A stretch of 64,000 nucleotides of DNA from GCA-020345945 sp964596985 (GTDB taxonomy: Archaea > Thermoproteota > Bathyarchaeia > RBG-16-48-13 > GCA-020345945): positions 1 through 64,000 of the forward strand of contig CAZQWG010000001.1 of the NCBI GenBank assembly GCA_964596985.1, read 5' to 3'. The position numbers were made by a program, and so were the translations under genes. The first letter of the stretch is position 1. Every line of letters starts with the position of its first letter. This document shows, in pieces, positions 51,913 through 60,094 of this stretch. The notes under the pieces are model-generated. The model saw only the letters and a program-made list of their open reading frames with translations. It did not search any database and was not told where the DNA came from.

Positions 51913-52494
51913 ATGTTCAAACTCATCCGCTGCCAAGATCTGATCCGAATTCCCCCGGAGAAATTCGGAGAACCTTTCGAAGATATCGCCCACGAAAGGC
52001 TGAAGGAAAGATATGAGGGGATAGTAACAGAAGACCTCGGATATATCATCCTTGTCACAGACATGGAAGTCGATCCGATAGGAAAGATAATTCCTGGAGA
52101 CGGCGCCACCTATCATCGTGCCACGTTCACACTCTTATCCTTCTATCCTGAGATCCAAGAGGTCGCAGAAGGAGAAGTGGTGGAGACAGAAGATTTCGGT
52201 GCTTTTGTCAGGATCGGACCCATCGACGCACTCCTTCATGTATCCCAGATAATGGACGACTTCATCTCCTACGATGACAGACAAGCAATACTTCTAGGAA
52301 AAGAAACCCAGAGAAGGCTAACCCAAGGGGACCCGGTTCGAGCACGAATTACAGCAGTCAGCCTAAGCAAGGGAGGAGCCAGCGGAAAAATTGGTTTAAC
52401 GTGCCGGCAACCATACCTAGGAAAGCTTGATTGGATATCGGAAGACATCAAGAAGGCGAAAGGGACAAGTCAAGATACCCAGAAAAAGGGATGA
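51913..52494 (+). CDS. rpo7: DNA-directed RNA polymerase subunit Rpo7 (E')
   Basis: The 193-residue protein has the N-terminal RNP-like domain ('DLIRIPPEKFGEPFEDIAHE', 'YEGIVTEDLGYIILVTDMEV') and S1 domain ('VVETEDFGAFVRIGPIDALL', 'HVSQIMDDFISYDDRQAIL'). With Rpo4 it forms the polymerase stalk that binds nascent RNA and helps open the promoter. Its TGA overlaps the ATG of spt4. Confidence 0.96.
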   Translation: MFKLIRCQDLIRIPPEKFGEPFEDIAHERLKERYEGIVTEDLGYIILVTDMEVDPIGKIIPGDGATYHRATFTLLSFYPEIQEVAEGEVVETEDFGAFVRIGPIDALLHVSQIMDDFISYDDRQAILLGKETQRRLTQGDPVRARITAVSLSKGGASGKIGLTCRQPYLGKLDWISEDIKKAKGTSQDTQKKG

Positions 52495-52685
52495 TCATAA
52501 TGCCGGGAAAAGCTTGTAGAAACTGTCATTTCATCACGTCAGGCTATATCTGTCCAAACTGCAAGTCAACAAATCTTTCCGACGATTGGACTGGCATTGC
52601 AATAGTCGTCGACGCAGACAAATCTCTGATCGCACAGAAGATGAGTGTGAAGAAACCTGGACGATACGCGATCAGAGTTCGATAG
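52491..52685 (+). CDS. spt4: Transcription elongation factor Spt4 (Rpo E'')
   Basis: 64 residues with the zinc site 'CRNCHFITSGYICPNCKSTN' (CxxC twice) and the Spt5-contact region 'WTGIAIVVDADKSLIAQKM'. It pairs with Spt5/NusG to raise polymerase processivity. ATG 52491 overlaps the rpo7 stop as ATGA; Met4 (52500) is possible too. Confidence 0.95.
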   Translation: MIIMPGKACRNCHFITSGYICPNCKSTNLSDDWTGIAIVVDADKSLIAQKMSVKKPGRYAIRVR

Positions 52686-52687
52686 GG

Positions 52688-53206
52688 TTGTCGAGAAAAA
52701 TACTGACAGAAGAAGTCAGGAGACAACTTAAGAAACCTCTAGGATTGCTACTAACCAAAGAAGAAGGGCCGCCGACCGAACAACTCAAACGAATTCTGGA
52801 AGAACGCAAGATTGCCACGATCATAGTGGTCGGAGACTACACGGCAAGAAGAGTCTTGGAGAGGGGATTAGACGCAGATGTGTACATCCTTGACAATAGG
52901 ATAATGAGAAAACCCACTCGACCGGTTTCTCTAGATCTGGAACAAACAATTCACGTTCAAAATCCAGCAGGCGAGATCACCGAGGAGGCCTGGATGGCAG
53001 TCAAACAGGCAATTCGATTAAAAAAGAAAACAAGAGTGGTTGTCGATGGGGAAGAAGATCTCCTGACCTTGCCAGCGATCCTCTTTTCCCCAATCGGATC
53101 ATTGGTGCTTTACGGTCAACCCATGAGAGGGCTCGTTGTAGTAGAGGTAACCAAGGAAAAAAAAGTCGAAATCAAACGTGTCATAGACAAGATGAAAGAA
53201 GGCTAA
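52688..53206 (+). CDS. GTP-dependent dephospho-CoA kinase (DUF359 family)
   Basis: The 172-residue protein has 'EEVRRQLKKPLGLLLTKEEG', 'TIIVVGDYTARRVLERGLDA', 'YILDNRIMRKPTRPVS' and 'VVVDGEEDLLTLPAILFSPI', hallmarks of the archaeal DUF359 family shown to phosphorylate dephospho-CoA with GTP in coenzyme A synthesis. TTG 52688 lies two bases after spt4 and is the likely start; the frame is open further upstream inside spt4. Its stop overlaps the stop of convergent eS31. Confidence 0.92.
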   Translation: MSRKILTEEVRRQLKKPLGLLLTKEEGPPTEQLKRILEERKIATIIVVGDYTARRVLERGLDADVYILDNRIMRKPTRPVSLDLEQTIHVQNPAGEITEEAWMAVKQAIRLKKKTRVVVDGEEDLLTLPAILFSPIGSLVLYGQPMRGLVVVEVTKEKKVEIKRVIDKMKEG

Positions 53207-53379
53207 TCACTCTTCTTTGAAAATTCTGTGTACCCACACTTACCGCAGGCGAAACGATTAGCATGAACAGCCATCGAAGAACCGCATCTCGGACACTCCT
53301 TAAGTCGACGGACAAGTTTACCGTCCTCAATCAAATATCGGGGACGAGATAATTCCTTTTCATTAGATTTCTCAGCCAA
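53203..53379 (-). CDS. rps27ae: 30S ribosomal protein eS31 (S27Ae)
   Basis: This 58-residue zinc ribbon, read directly from TTG 53379 to TAG 53203, has 'SRPRYLIEDGKLVRRLKECP', the zinc cysteines in 'ECPRCGSSMAVHANRFACGK' and the closing 'CGYTEFSKK'. The archaeal form lacks the ubiquitin fusion of eukaryotes. It follows eS24 by 15 bases. Its stop shares CTAA with the convergent dephospho-CoA kinase stop. Most archaea carry eS24 and eS31 on the same strand as spt4; here they face it. Confidence 0.93.
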   Translation of the reverse strand: MAEKSNEKELSRPRYLIEDGKLVRRLKECPRCGSSMAVHANRFACGKCGYTEFSKKSD

Positions 53380-53394
53380 GATTATCCAACCATA

Positions 53395-53721
53395 CTACTC
53401 TTGTTTTGCCTGAGCCTCCTCCCCAGCCTGGGCCACCTCCCCAGGAGGAGTATTCCTCTTTAGAATATGATCTCGTTCAACTAGTCTGGCTCTCTCCGAG
53501 GAGTCATATACCCGACCAGTTCCTTCCGTTGAGTCCCCTCCGGTCTTAGACAGCATACTCGCCACGTACACACAGTCCGGTTCAATATTGAGCATAGCGG
53601 CAATCTGACTCTGAACTTCTATTCGGGTTGGGGTTCCAGAAGATGGGTGCGATACGTAGAAAACGATGTCTCTACGCCCCAGCAAGACATTTTCGAGATC
53701 AGAGATAATGTTGATTTTCAT
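53395..53721 (-). CDS. rps24e: 30S ribosomal protein eS24 (S24e)
   Basis: 108 residues with 'NVLLGRRDIVFYVSHPSSGT', 'EVQSQIAAMLNIEPDCVYVA', 'TGGDSTEGTGRVYDSSERAR' and a glutamate/alanine-rich tail of about 20 residues. It heads the eS24-eS31 pair. Its upstream gap to NDK is 65 bp. Confidence 0.95.
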   Translation of the reverse strand: MKINIISDLENVLLGRRDIVFYVSHPSSGTPTRIEVQSQIAAMLNIEPDCVYVASMLSKTGGDSTEGTGRVYDSSERARLVERDHILKRNTPPGEVAQAGEEAQAKQE

Positions 53722-53786
53722 CGAAATTCCTCAAGCTTAAACAATTCAATTAGGAAAACTCGGCCAGTTTCCTCCAAGCATGTATA

Positions 53787-54239
53787 CTAGAGTAGGAACC
53801 CCCTATCAACTGGTTTCTCATAATCGACTAGGTCACTTTCAGAAAAGAAGATACTCATTTCCCGTTTCGCACTCTCCAAACTGTCCGCCGCATGAATAAT
53901 ATTCTTTCGCGTAATCAGAGCGAGATCACCACGTATAGTTCCAGGCGAAGCCTCTTGGGGATCTGTTGCCCCAATCATCCCTCTGACAGTCGATATGACA
54001 TTCGGGCCTTCGACTACAAGGGCCAAAACCGGACCCGAGGTTACATGCTTGATCAGAGGATCGTAGAAGGGTTTCCCGTGATGGGCTTCGTAGAGCTTGG
54101 AAGCATTCTCTTGAGAGAGTTGTATCAATTTAAGACCGACGATCTTCAGACCCTTATTCTCAATCCTGGAAAGCACTTCACCAACTAGAGACCTCATCAG
54201 GGTTTCTGGTTTTAACATAATGAACGTCCGTTCGATCAG
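53787..54239 (-). CDS. ndk: Nucleoside diphosphate kinase (probable CTG start)
   Basis: The 150-residue enzyme has 'IERTFIMLKPETLMRSLVGE', 'HHGKPFYDPLIKHVTSGPVL', 'IGATDPQEASPGTIRGDLAL' and the active-site histidine in 'NIIHAADS'. It balances nucleoside di- and triphosphates using a phosphohistidine. The only upstream ATG (54275) would add 12 unusual residues. Alignment with other NDKs places the start at codon 54239, which is CTG. It overlaps the eL24 stop as CTGA, with AAGGAGG ten bases upstream, mimicking the usual ATGA coupling. Confidence 0.92.
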   Translation of the reverse strand: MIERTFIMLKPETLMRSLVGEVLSRIENKGLKIVGLKLIQLSQENASKLYEAHHGKPFYDPLIKHVTSGPVLALVVEGPNVISTVRGMIGATDPQEASPGTIRGDLALITRKNIIHAADSLESAKREMSIFFSESDLVDYEKPVDRGFLL

Positions 54240-54430
54240 ATCCGTCGTTCCTCCTTTCCATAATGCTGGGTCCACTTCAACTTCCGGGGATCTCTGCTCA
54301 ACTCCAGCATATTCTTCCTACATTTACTGGAGCAGAACCAGTAAATCGTTCCGTCAACTCTCACGTACATAGTTCCTGTTCCAGAAGGAAAGTCATCGCC
54401 GCAGAAAGAACATCGATTTAGCCTCGGCAT
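54236..54430 (-). CDS. rpl24e: 50S ribosomal protein eL24 (L24e)
   Basis: 64 residues with the zinc finger 'RCSFCGDDFPSGTGTMYVRV' and 'WFCSSKCRKNMLELSRDPRK', and the final 'LKWTQHYGK'. ATG 54430 (MPRLNRC) is used; a TTG directly before it is possible. The order eS28-eL24-NDK is conserved in archaea. Confidence 0.95.
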   Translation of the reverse strand: MPRLNRCSFCGDDFPSGTGTMYVRVDGTIYWFCSSKCRKNMLELSRDPRKLKWTQHYGKEERRI

Positions 54431-54448
54431 CAAGAATCCCCAAAAGGT

Positions 54449-54670
54449 CTATTTGATCTTTCTAGCTTCACGTTCTGTCTCTCGAAGCATGAGGATGTCA
54501 CCAATCCGAACTGGACCCTTGACATTCCTACTTAGAATCCTACCCTTATCCGTTCCTGCAAGTATCCGCACTCGAACTTGCATAACTGCACCAGTCACCC
54601 CTGTCCTACCGACTATCTGGATAACCTCGGCTGGTGACGGCCCTTCAGCCTCTCTTTGACGCGAACTCAA
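54449..54670 (-). CDS. rps28e: 30S ribosomal protein eS28 (S28e)
   Basis: The 73-residue OB-fold protein has 'AEVIQIVGRTGVTGAVMQVR', 'VRILAGTDKGRILSRNVKGP' and the invariant 'VRIGDILMLRETEREARKIK' end. It is transcribed between L7Ae and eL24. Confidence 0.96.
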   Translation of the reverse strand: MSSRQREAEGPSPAEVIQIVGRTGVTGAVMQVRVRILAGTDKGRILSRNVKGPVRIGDILMLRETEREARKIK

Positions 54671-54688
54671 TTCAAATCAAACCGCGTA

Positions 54689-55063
54689 TTATTGCTTCTT
54701 CAGCTCTTCAACCTTCTTGACGATATCTTCAACTAGGTCGACAGAGTTTCCAGGCTCTACAATTGAGACCGCTGCAGAAATGACATCAATACCAGAAGAC
54801 AGACCAAGTTGAGACTTGTCTGGTACGAATATGTACGGGATATTCCTCTCCTCACAGAGTAGAGGTAGGTGAGCGACGATCTCTGGAGGCTCTACGTCCT
54901 CGGCGATCAAGACAAGTCTTGCTACACCTCTCTCTATAGACTTAGTCGTCTCATTAGTTCCTCTTCTGATGCGCCCGGAATCCCGAGCGATCTGAACCGC
55001 CTCGTAGGCAGCGTCCGAGAGACCCTTAGGAACATCGAATTTAACGTAAAAAGGCTTAGTCAT
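54689..55063 (-). CDS. rpl7ae: 50S ribosomal protein L7Ae
   Basis: The 124-residue kink-turn-binding protein has 'AYEAVQIARDSGRIRRGTNE', 'TTKSIERGVARLVLIAEDVE' and 'LCEERNIPYIFVPDKSQLGL'. Besides the ribosome it is a core of archaeal box C/D and H/ACA guide RNPs and RNase P. GAGGTGA on the minus strand lies upstream of ATG 55063, and TTCTTAAACATG (about 55122-55133) may be the promoter. Confidence 0.96.
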   Translation of the reverse strand: MTKPFYVKFDVPKGLSDAAYEAVQIARDSGRIRRGTNETTKSIERGVARLVLIAEDVEPPEIVAHLPLLCEERNIPYIFVPDKSQLGLSSGIDVISAAVSIVEPGNSVDLVEDIVKKVEELKKQ

Positions 55064-55323
55064 CGGGCCTTCACCTCATCTAGAAGTTCTGGAAAATGAA
55101 CTGGCTCTAAAAATGAGGATAATTCATGTTTAAGAAGCTTTCTGTCCACAAGAACCCAATGAGAGCCAGTCAGGGACTCGAAGGTAGAGATGCCGAGTTA
55201 TCGTCGGCGAATTACATCTAAGAGATTCACAGAGATGTGCGGGTATTCTCATTGAGCGGGTTCTACGGTCATTTGAGACAGTTGACTGGGACCCAGGATG
55301 TCAGAGCCGAACACTCTTAGGAA

Positions 55324-57060
55324 TCAACTGTGAGCAAAACGAGCAGAAAGAGTCTCACCGATAGAATCGACGCGGACGAAGCCAAAACGTTCAAACTGTA
55401 CGATCTGATCTGGTTTGAGTCGGTGAACAGAATTCTCGGAGAGTCCTGTTGTAACAGAGTTATCAGGCATCAGCACATTTGTCCCTACTCCGGTCTCACC
55501 GGGAATCCAATGTATGAGCTGTGTTCCTGACCTACGAGCTTCCTCATAGGACTCACTAATAAAACTCGCATCAACGTCTTCATTACTCCGATTCACTTGA
55601 ACATTGAAGAGGCCGATCAGTCTCACGGTCTTTCCCTCAACAAGGTGTTTCAAGTCAGAGCTTGAGAGATGGAACGAGTAAACACCGTGTTCAGGAACAA
55701 CTTTCAAGATCCTATGCCCTCTCTCTTCGTGGTCAGGATGGAGTGGGAGCTTTGCCGAAAAATTACCTGGTATTCCAGATACTGTCATCTCAATAGGATT
55801 CGAAACGAAGAAGTATCTATCTGCGATACCGTCTATTATCTTACGGTTATGAGAATAGAGAGTCTTCCAACTTAATGTCGCATCTATAGGATTCGGGCCC
55901 ACCTCGTAGATCATCTTACGAATCGCTTCAGCGGTAATTCCTCTCCTTCTGAGAGCTGACAACGTTGCCAGTCGAGGATCATCCCATCCCTCGTAGGTTC
56001 CATCTCTTACCCCGGCGAGTATCTTCGATTTGCTTAGCACAGAACCGACGATTTTCAGTCTACCATAATGAATCGCCACTGGATACTCCCATCCGAGGTG
56101 GTTGTAGAGATAGCGCTGACGGACCTCGTTGGTCAGATGTTCTTTGCCCCTGATAATGTGAGTTATTTCCAAAAGGTGGTCATCAATACCGCAAGCGAAG
56201 TTGTAAAGCGGCCAGACGCGATATCTGTCACCGGTTCGAGGATGCGGATATCTTTCAGTGTCGATTATCCTGATGGCAGGCCAGTCACGGACTGCCGGAT
56301 TTGGATGGTTGAGATCCGTCTTGATTCTTACTACCGCTGCTCCTTCTGCATAATCCTTGGTGAACATCTTCCCCCATCGTTTAAGGTTCTGTTCGGTTGT
56401 TCCATCCCGACAGGGACAGGGCTTATTCTCAAGTATTCGAATCCGAAAATCAGCGGGGGAGCACTCACAGACATAGGCGTGTCCAAGAGCTAGAATCTTT
56501 TTGGCAAGATCGTAGTAGATTGGAAGCCTATCACTTTGAATGATCTCCTCGTCGGGATCGCATCCCAGCCAGGATAGGTCCTCTCTGATCGCCGCATAGA
56601 GTTCGAGGATAGGGGGTTTCCCTTTCGGGTCTGTGTCCTCGAATCTGAGAAGAAACTTCCCGTCATACTTCTCCGCGTAGTCGTGGCTCAAGATTATCGC
56701 TCTGGAAGATCCCAGGTGAAGGGCGCCGTCAGGATTCGGAGAGAAACGGGTAACAATTTGATTGAACTTGTTTGCATTTGAGAGAGGAAGAAGGCCTTTC
56801 TCGGTCTTCTTTACTCTCCTCTCTTCTAGGAGAGACGGCCAAGACTCCTCAACGGTCTCTCGCTGCTCGGAGAGAGACATTAGGTTGACTTCCTCAACGA
56901 TCTTATGGACCTGCTTGGCAATCTCATCTACACGAGATCTCAGTTCCTTACGGTCTGCGAGGATCCTTCCGAGAACCGGTTGTACCTCTGACCGCCCGCC
57001 GTGGCGTATCGCGTTCATTAAAGCATGTTTTCGAATTAAATCGTCGATCTCAGAACGCAC
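55324..57060 (-). CDS. gltX: Glutamyl-tRNA synthetase (archaeal type)
   Basis: The 578-residue class I synthetase of the archaeal/eukaryotic kind has an N-terminal extension of about 100 residues, 'VTRFSPNPDGALHLGSSRAI' (HIGH-like HLGS), 'LRFEDTDPKGKPPILELYAA', 'KSKILAGVRDGTYEGWDDPR' (KMSKS-like SKSK) and a beta-barrel anticodon-binding C-terminus. It charges tRNA(Glu), and in many archaea this enzyme works beside a separate Glu-tRNA(Gln) amidotransferase. Confidence 0.94.
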   Translation of the reverse strand: MRSEIDDLIRKHALMNAIRHGGRSEVQPVLGRILADRKELRSRVDEIAKQVHKIVEEVNLMSLSEQRETVEESWPSLLEERRVKKTEKGLLPLSNANKFNQIVTRFSPNPDGALHLGSSRAIILSHDYAEKYDGKFLLRFEDTDPKGKPPILELYAAIREDLSWLGCDPDEEIIQSDRLPIYYDLAKKILALGHAYVCECSPADFRIRILENKPCPCRDGTTEQNLKRWGKMFTKDYAEGAAVVRIKTDLNHPNPAVRDWPAIRIIDTERYPHPRTGDRYRVWPLYNFACGIDDHLLEITHIIRGKEHLTNEVRQRYLYNHLGWEYPVAIHYGRLKIVGSVLSKSKILAGVRDGTYEGWDDPRLATLSALRRRGITAEAIRKMIYEVGPNPIDATLSWKTLYSHNRKIIDGIADRYFFVSNPIEMTVSGIPGNFSAKLPLHPDHEERGHRILKVVPEHGVYSFHLSSSDLKHLVEGKTVRLIGLFNVQVNRSNEDVDASFISESYEEARRSGTQLIHWIPGETGVGTNVLMPDNSVTTGLSENSVHRLKPDQIVQFERFGFVRVDSIGETLSARFAHS

Positions 57061-57181
57061 AATCAGTCCACCGAAACAAGAATCATTGAGTTGGCAGATC
57101 TAGAGAAGAAAACGGACGGCTAATAAAACCTTGTGAGGAAGTAGTCTGCAAGGACATACGTACTCTGTCATGGAGACAGAC

Positions 57182-58186
57182 TTAGTAGCTTCTTGCCATG
57201 AAGAAGTCGGCTAGGTCCAAGAGAATCCGTTTCGCCGGTGATTCTGGGAATACATCTAAGTCTCTCTTTGCCTGATCCACCAGTTTATCGGCTTGAGCAC
57301 GAGAATAGTCGATCGACCCTATCTCCCTGAGCACGTCGATTGCCTCACGTATCTTTTCGTCAGGTGCGTCTTCATTTCCAAGGGAACCAAGTATTATCTT
57401 TCTCTGATTCTCATCTCCCTTCTCAAGCGCGTGGATAATGAGAAGCGTCTTCTTGCCTTCCCGCAGATCATCTCCAACGGGTTTTCCGAGAACACCTTCA
57501 CTGGCGGTAAGCCCTAGAATATCGTCAGCGATTTGAAACGCCGTTCCACTTTTCAACCCGAAGGAACCTAGCTTCTCGATTTCCTGGGGTTCTGCGCCGC
57601 CGATAATTCCTCCAGATCTCATGGCAGCCTCGAAGAGTGCTGCAGTCTTCTTCCGAATCATAGTTAAGCAATCAGACTCACTGATCGAAGTCCTAGACTC
57701 GAAGGAAAGGTCCAGTATTTGGCCCTCACAAACTTCGATCGTAGCCTTCGTCAAAATATTCATCACTTGGAGAAGGTGATCTGAGGAAACGGTCTTCGGA
57801 TCCGTGTACCCTACTATTGCCTCGTAGACCTTTGCGAAGAGAAGGTCACCGGCAGTGATGGCGATCGGGAGACCCCAGACCGTATGAACAGTACTTACAC
57901 CTCTGCGGATGGATGATCGATCTACTATATCGTCGTGAATCAGAGTGAAGGTGTGGAGCAACTCGACAGCAGCCGCGGTTGGAAGAGCGGTGCCTTCTAA
58001 CCCTCCGACTAGTTCACAGGACTTTAAGACAACGAAGGGGCGAACCCGTTTCCCCCCGGCCTTTATGAGGTGGTTTGACGCTTCATAGAGAACCTTGGGC
58101 TCCTTGCTGTCAGATACTATCCGGTCAATCATCCCATCTACAAGCACCATCTTTTCTGAGATCTCATTCGTCAAGTCTTCAAACAT
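57182..58186 (-). CDS. idsA: Polyprenyl (geranylgeranyl) diphosphate synthase
   Basis: The 334-residue trans-prenyltransferase has the first aspartate-rich motif 'LIHDDIVDRSSIRRGVSTVH' and the second 'IADDILG' within 'GTAFQIADDILGLTASEGVL'. It makes the C20 (or longer) isoprenoid for membrane ether lipids. The frame begins at GTG 58201, but ATG 58186 follows GGGGGAT seven bases upstream and is preferred. Just downstream of IDI-2 in the isoprenoid operon. Confidence 0.93.
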   Translation of the reverse strand: MFEDLTNEISEKMVLVDGMIDRIVSDSKEPKVLYEASNHLIKAGGKRVRPFVVLKSCELVGGLEGTALPTAAAVELLHTFTLIHDDIVDRSSIRRGVSTVHTVWGLPIAITAGDLLFAKVYEAIVGYTDPKTVSSDHLLQVMNILTKATIEVCEGQILDLSFESRTSISESDCLTMIRKKTAALFEAAMRSGGIIGGAEPQEIEKLGSFGLKSGTAFQIADDILGLTASEGVLGKPVGDDLREGKKTLLIIHALEKGDENQRKIILGSLGNEDAPDEKIREAIDVLREIGSIDYSRAQADKLVDQAKRDLDVFPESPAKRILLDLADFFMARSY

Positions 58187-59285
58187 CGACAATCCCCCCA
58201 CGCGACTCTCTCAAAGAAAACCCCCTTGAGGAAAACCAGTCTTTCAATGTACCCTTCACAACAACGGGAACTCGCCTCAGTTCCTCCAAGCTTCTGGCAC
58301 CCGTAAGGAACATCGCACAACTCAACTCGTTTAGTATAAGCTCGATCTCCATTTCAAGCTCCTTTCTTCCTTTAGTTGCCGGTTTGAGTAGGGGTAGGGC
58401 GATACCGACCATGTTTGCACCCAACGCTATTGCCTTGGCAGCGTCCAGACCAGAACGGACACCCCCAGAGGCAATAAGAGGCAGAGAGGTCGATTTCGCG
58501 CATTCTACGATACTCGCAGCGGTTGGAATCCCCCAGTCCCAGAAGGTCTTACCCAACCTGACGCCTACAGCGTTGTCAGACTCCTCTGCACGATAGTATT
58601 CTACAGCCGCCCAGCTTGTACCCCCAGCCCCAGCGACATCCAAGACATCAACCCCAGCGTCTTCTAGCCGTCTAGCGTCCTCACAGGAGATTCCTGCACC
58701 CGTCTCTTTCACTATCAAAGGAACGGTGAGTTCTTCCTTGACTTCTTGTATTTTACTCAAAACACCCCGATACCTCGGCTCGCCTTCCGGTTGTGCGGCT
58801 TCCTGAAGTGGATTGAGATGGATAGCCAGAGCATCCGCTTCGATCATCTCGACCGCCTTCAAGGCTTCTTTTGCACCCCATCCAGCCCTCAGCTGGGGAG
58901 CGCCTAGATTCGCAATCAGAGGAATACTTGGGGCAACATCCCTAGCGATTCTAAACGTTCCTACAAGACCGCCATTCTCGATAGCGGCTCTCTGACTTCC
59001 AACCCCCATCGCCAACCCCAATCTCTCAGCCACTTCGCCCAAGACAACATTTATCTTCTCAGCTTCCTTCACACCGCCAGTCATAGCCGACAGAACGATT
59101 GGAGCTTCCATCTGCTTGCCCAAGAAAGACCTAGAGATGTCGATCTCGTCCTTGTCGATCTCAGGGAGAGCGCGATGGACAAGAATTAGGTCCTCAAAAC
59201 CCGATCGAACAGTGCGGGCTTGAACGTCCTTGTCTAAACATATTCTCAAATGGCTTGCTTTCCGTTTCTCGGTAACATCATTCAC
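58179..59285 (-). CDS. fni: Isopentenyl-diphosphate delta-isomerase, type 2 (FMN-dependent)
   Basis: The 368-residue TIM-barrel protein has 'APIVLSAMTGGVKEAEKINV', 'LAMGVGSQRAAIENGGLVGT', 'HLNPLQEAAQPEGEPRYRGV' and phosphate/FMN-binding 'LIASGGVRSGLDAAKAIALG'. It interconverts IPP and DMAPP. It lies two bases from the isopentenyl phosphate kinase gene and overlaps the prenyl synthase start region. Confidence 0.95.
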   Translation of the reverse strand: MNDVTEKRKASHLRICLDKDVQARTVRSGFEDLILVHRALPEIDKDEIDISRSFLGKQMEAPIVLSAMTGGVKEAEKINVVLGEVAERLGLAMGVGSQRAAIENGGLVGTFRIARDVAPSIPLIANLGAPQLRAGWGAKEALKAVEMIEADALAIHLNPLQEAAQPEGEPRYRGVLSKIQEVKEELTVPLIVKETGAGISCEDARRLEDAGVDVLDVAGAGGTSWAAVEYYRAEESDNAVGVRLGKTFWDWGIPTAASIVECAKSTSLPLIASGGVRSGLDAAKAIALGANMVGIALPLLKPATKGRKELEMEIELILNELSCAMFLTGARSLEELRRVPVVVKGTLKDWFSSRGFSLRESRGGIVDV

Positions 59286-59287
59286 AC

Positions 59288-60094
59288 CTATTCACCAGCA
59301 ACGATCCTTGTACCAACAAAGTCTTTCTCCGTAAGTGCTTCCAACAATCTCCCTGGTACAGACGCATTCACCAATACGATCTCAATTCCGGTTTCCACAG
59401 CCGAAAGGAGTTCACGGATCTTCCCAAACATGCCACCGGTCACATCGGTCGAAGCGGATTTACCGAGGGAGGAAAGCATCTTCCTTGCTTCTCGAAGAGA
59501 GAGACAACTAACCAAGTCAGCATCTGGATTAATCTTGGGATCTGACGTGAAGACCCCATCAACATCGACACCTACGACGATTCTACTCGCCTTCATGCTT
59601 ACCGAGAGACTTGAAATGAGCTGATCCCCTGATAAAATAGTGAATCCTAAGGCACGATCTGACACAGCGTCACCGCAAGTCACAGGGACCAAGCCTATTC
59701 TCAATAGTTCACGAATCGGTTTCAGGTCTATGCTTTCGATTCGCCCTTTAGAAGTTGTTACGTATGAACAGGGGAACAACGGCACTGCGGGGATCCCCGC
59801 GTCCAAGAATGCGTTGACTAGAAGCCTATTCAATTCGATCATTGCCATACGAACTTTGCAGAAGCCAAGTAACTGTTCATCACGCTTAAAACCTTCCTTA
59901 ACCTGGTACTTAGCCGCTAAGGGATGCCCGAAGGAACCAGCTCCATGGACGATAATGAGTTCGGAGACACGAGATCCTGCGATCTCATCGGCAAGCCTGC
60001 GGATGGCGGAGTCATTTACCTTCAGGTATGAGTTCTTATCCGTAATTACGCTTCCACCGAGCTTGAGGGATACTAAACCTTTCAGAGAAGACAA
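59288..60094 (-). CDS. ipk: Isopentenyl phosphate kinase
   Basis: The 268-residue amino-acid-kinase-fold enzyme has 'SLKLGGSVITDKNSYLKV', 'LIIVHGAGSFGHPLAAKYQV' (the histidine marking IPK) and 'VDVDGVFTSDPKINPDADLV' with 'TGGMFGKIRELLSAVETGIE'. It phosphorylates isopentenyl phosphate, the last step of the archaeal modified mevalonate routes, which lack phosphomevalonate kinase. The start is TTG 60094, overlapping mevalonate kinase by 13 bases. Confidence 0.95.
   Translation of the reverse strand: MSSLKGLVSLKLGGSVITDKNSYLKVNDSAIRRLADEIAGSRVSELIIVHGAGSFGHPLAAKYQVKEGFKRDEQLLGFCKVRMAMIELNRLLVNAFLDAGIPAVPLFPCSYVTTSKGRIESIDLKPIRELLRIGLVPVTCGDAVSDRALGFTILSGDQLISSLSVSMKASRIVVGVDVDGVFTSDPKINPDADLVSCLSLREARKMLSSLGKSASTDVTGGMFGKIRELLSAVETGIEIVLVNASVPGRLLEALTEKDFVGTRIVAGE

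Noticed and set aside
55064..55323. Possible guide RNA between L7Ae and GluRS, with inverted repeat CAGTTGA/TCAACTG.
   Set aside because: Box C/D or H/ACA elements could not be placed convincingly.
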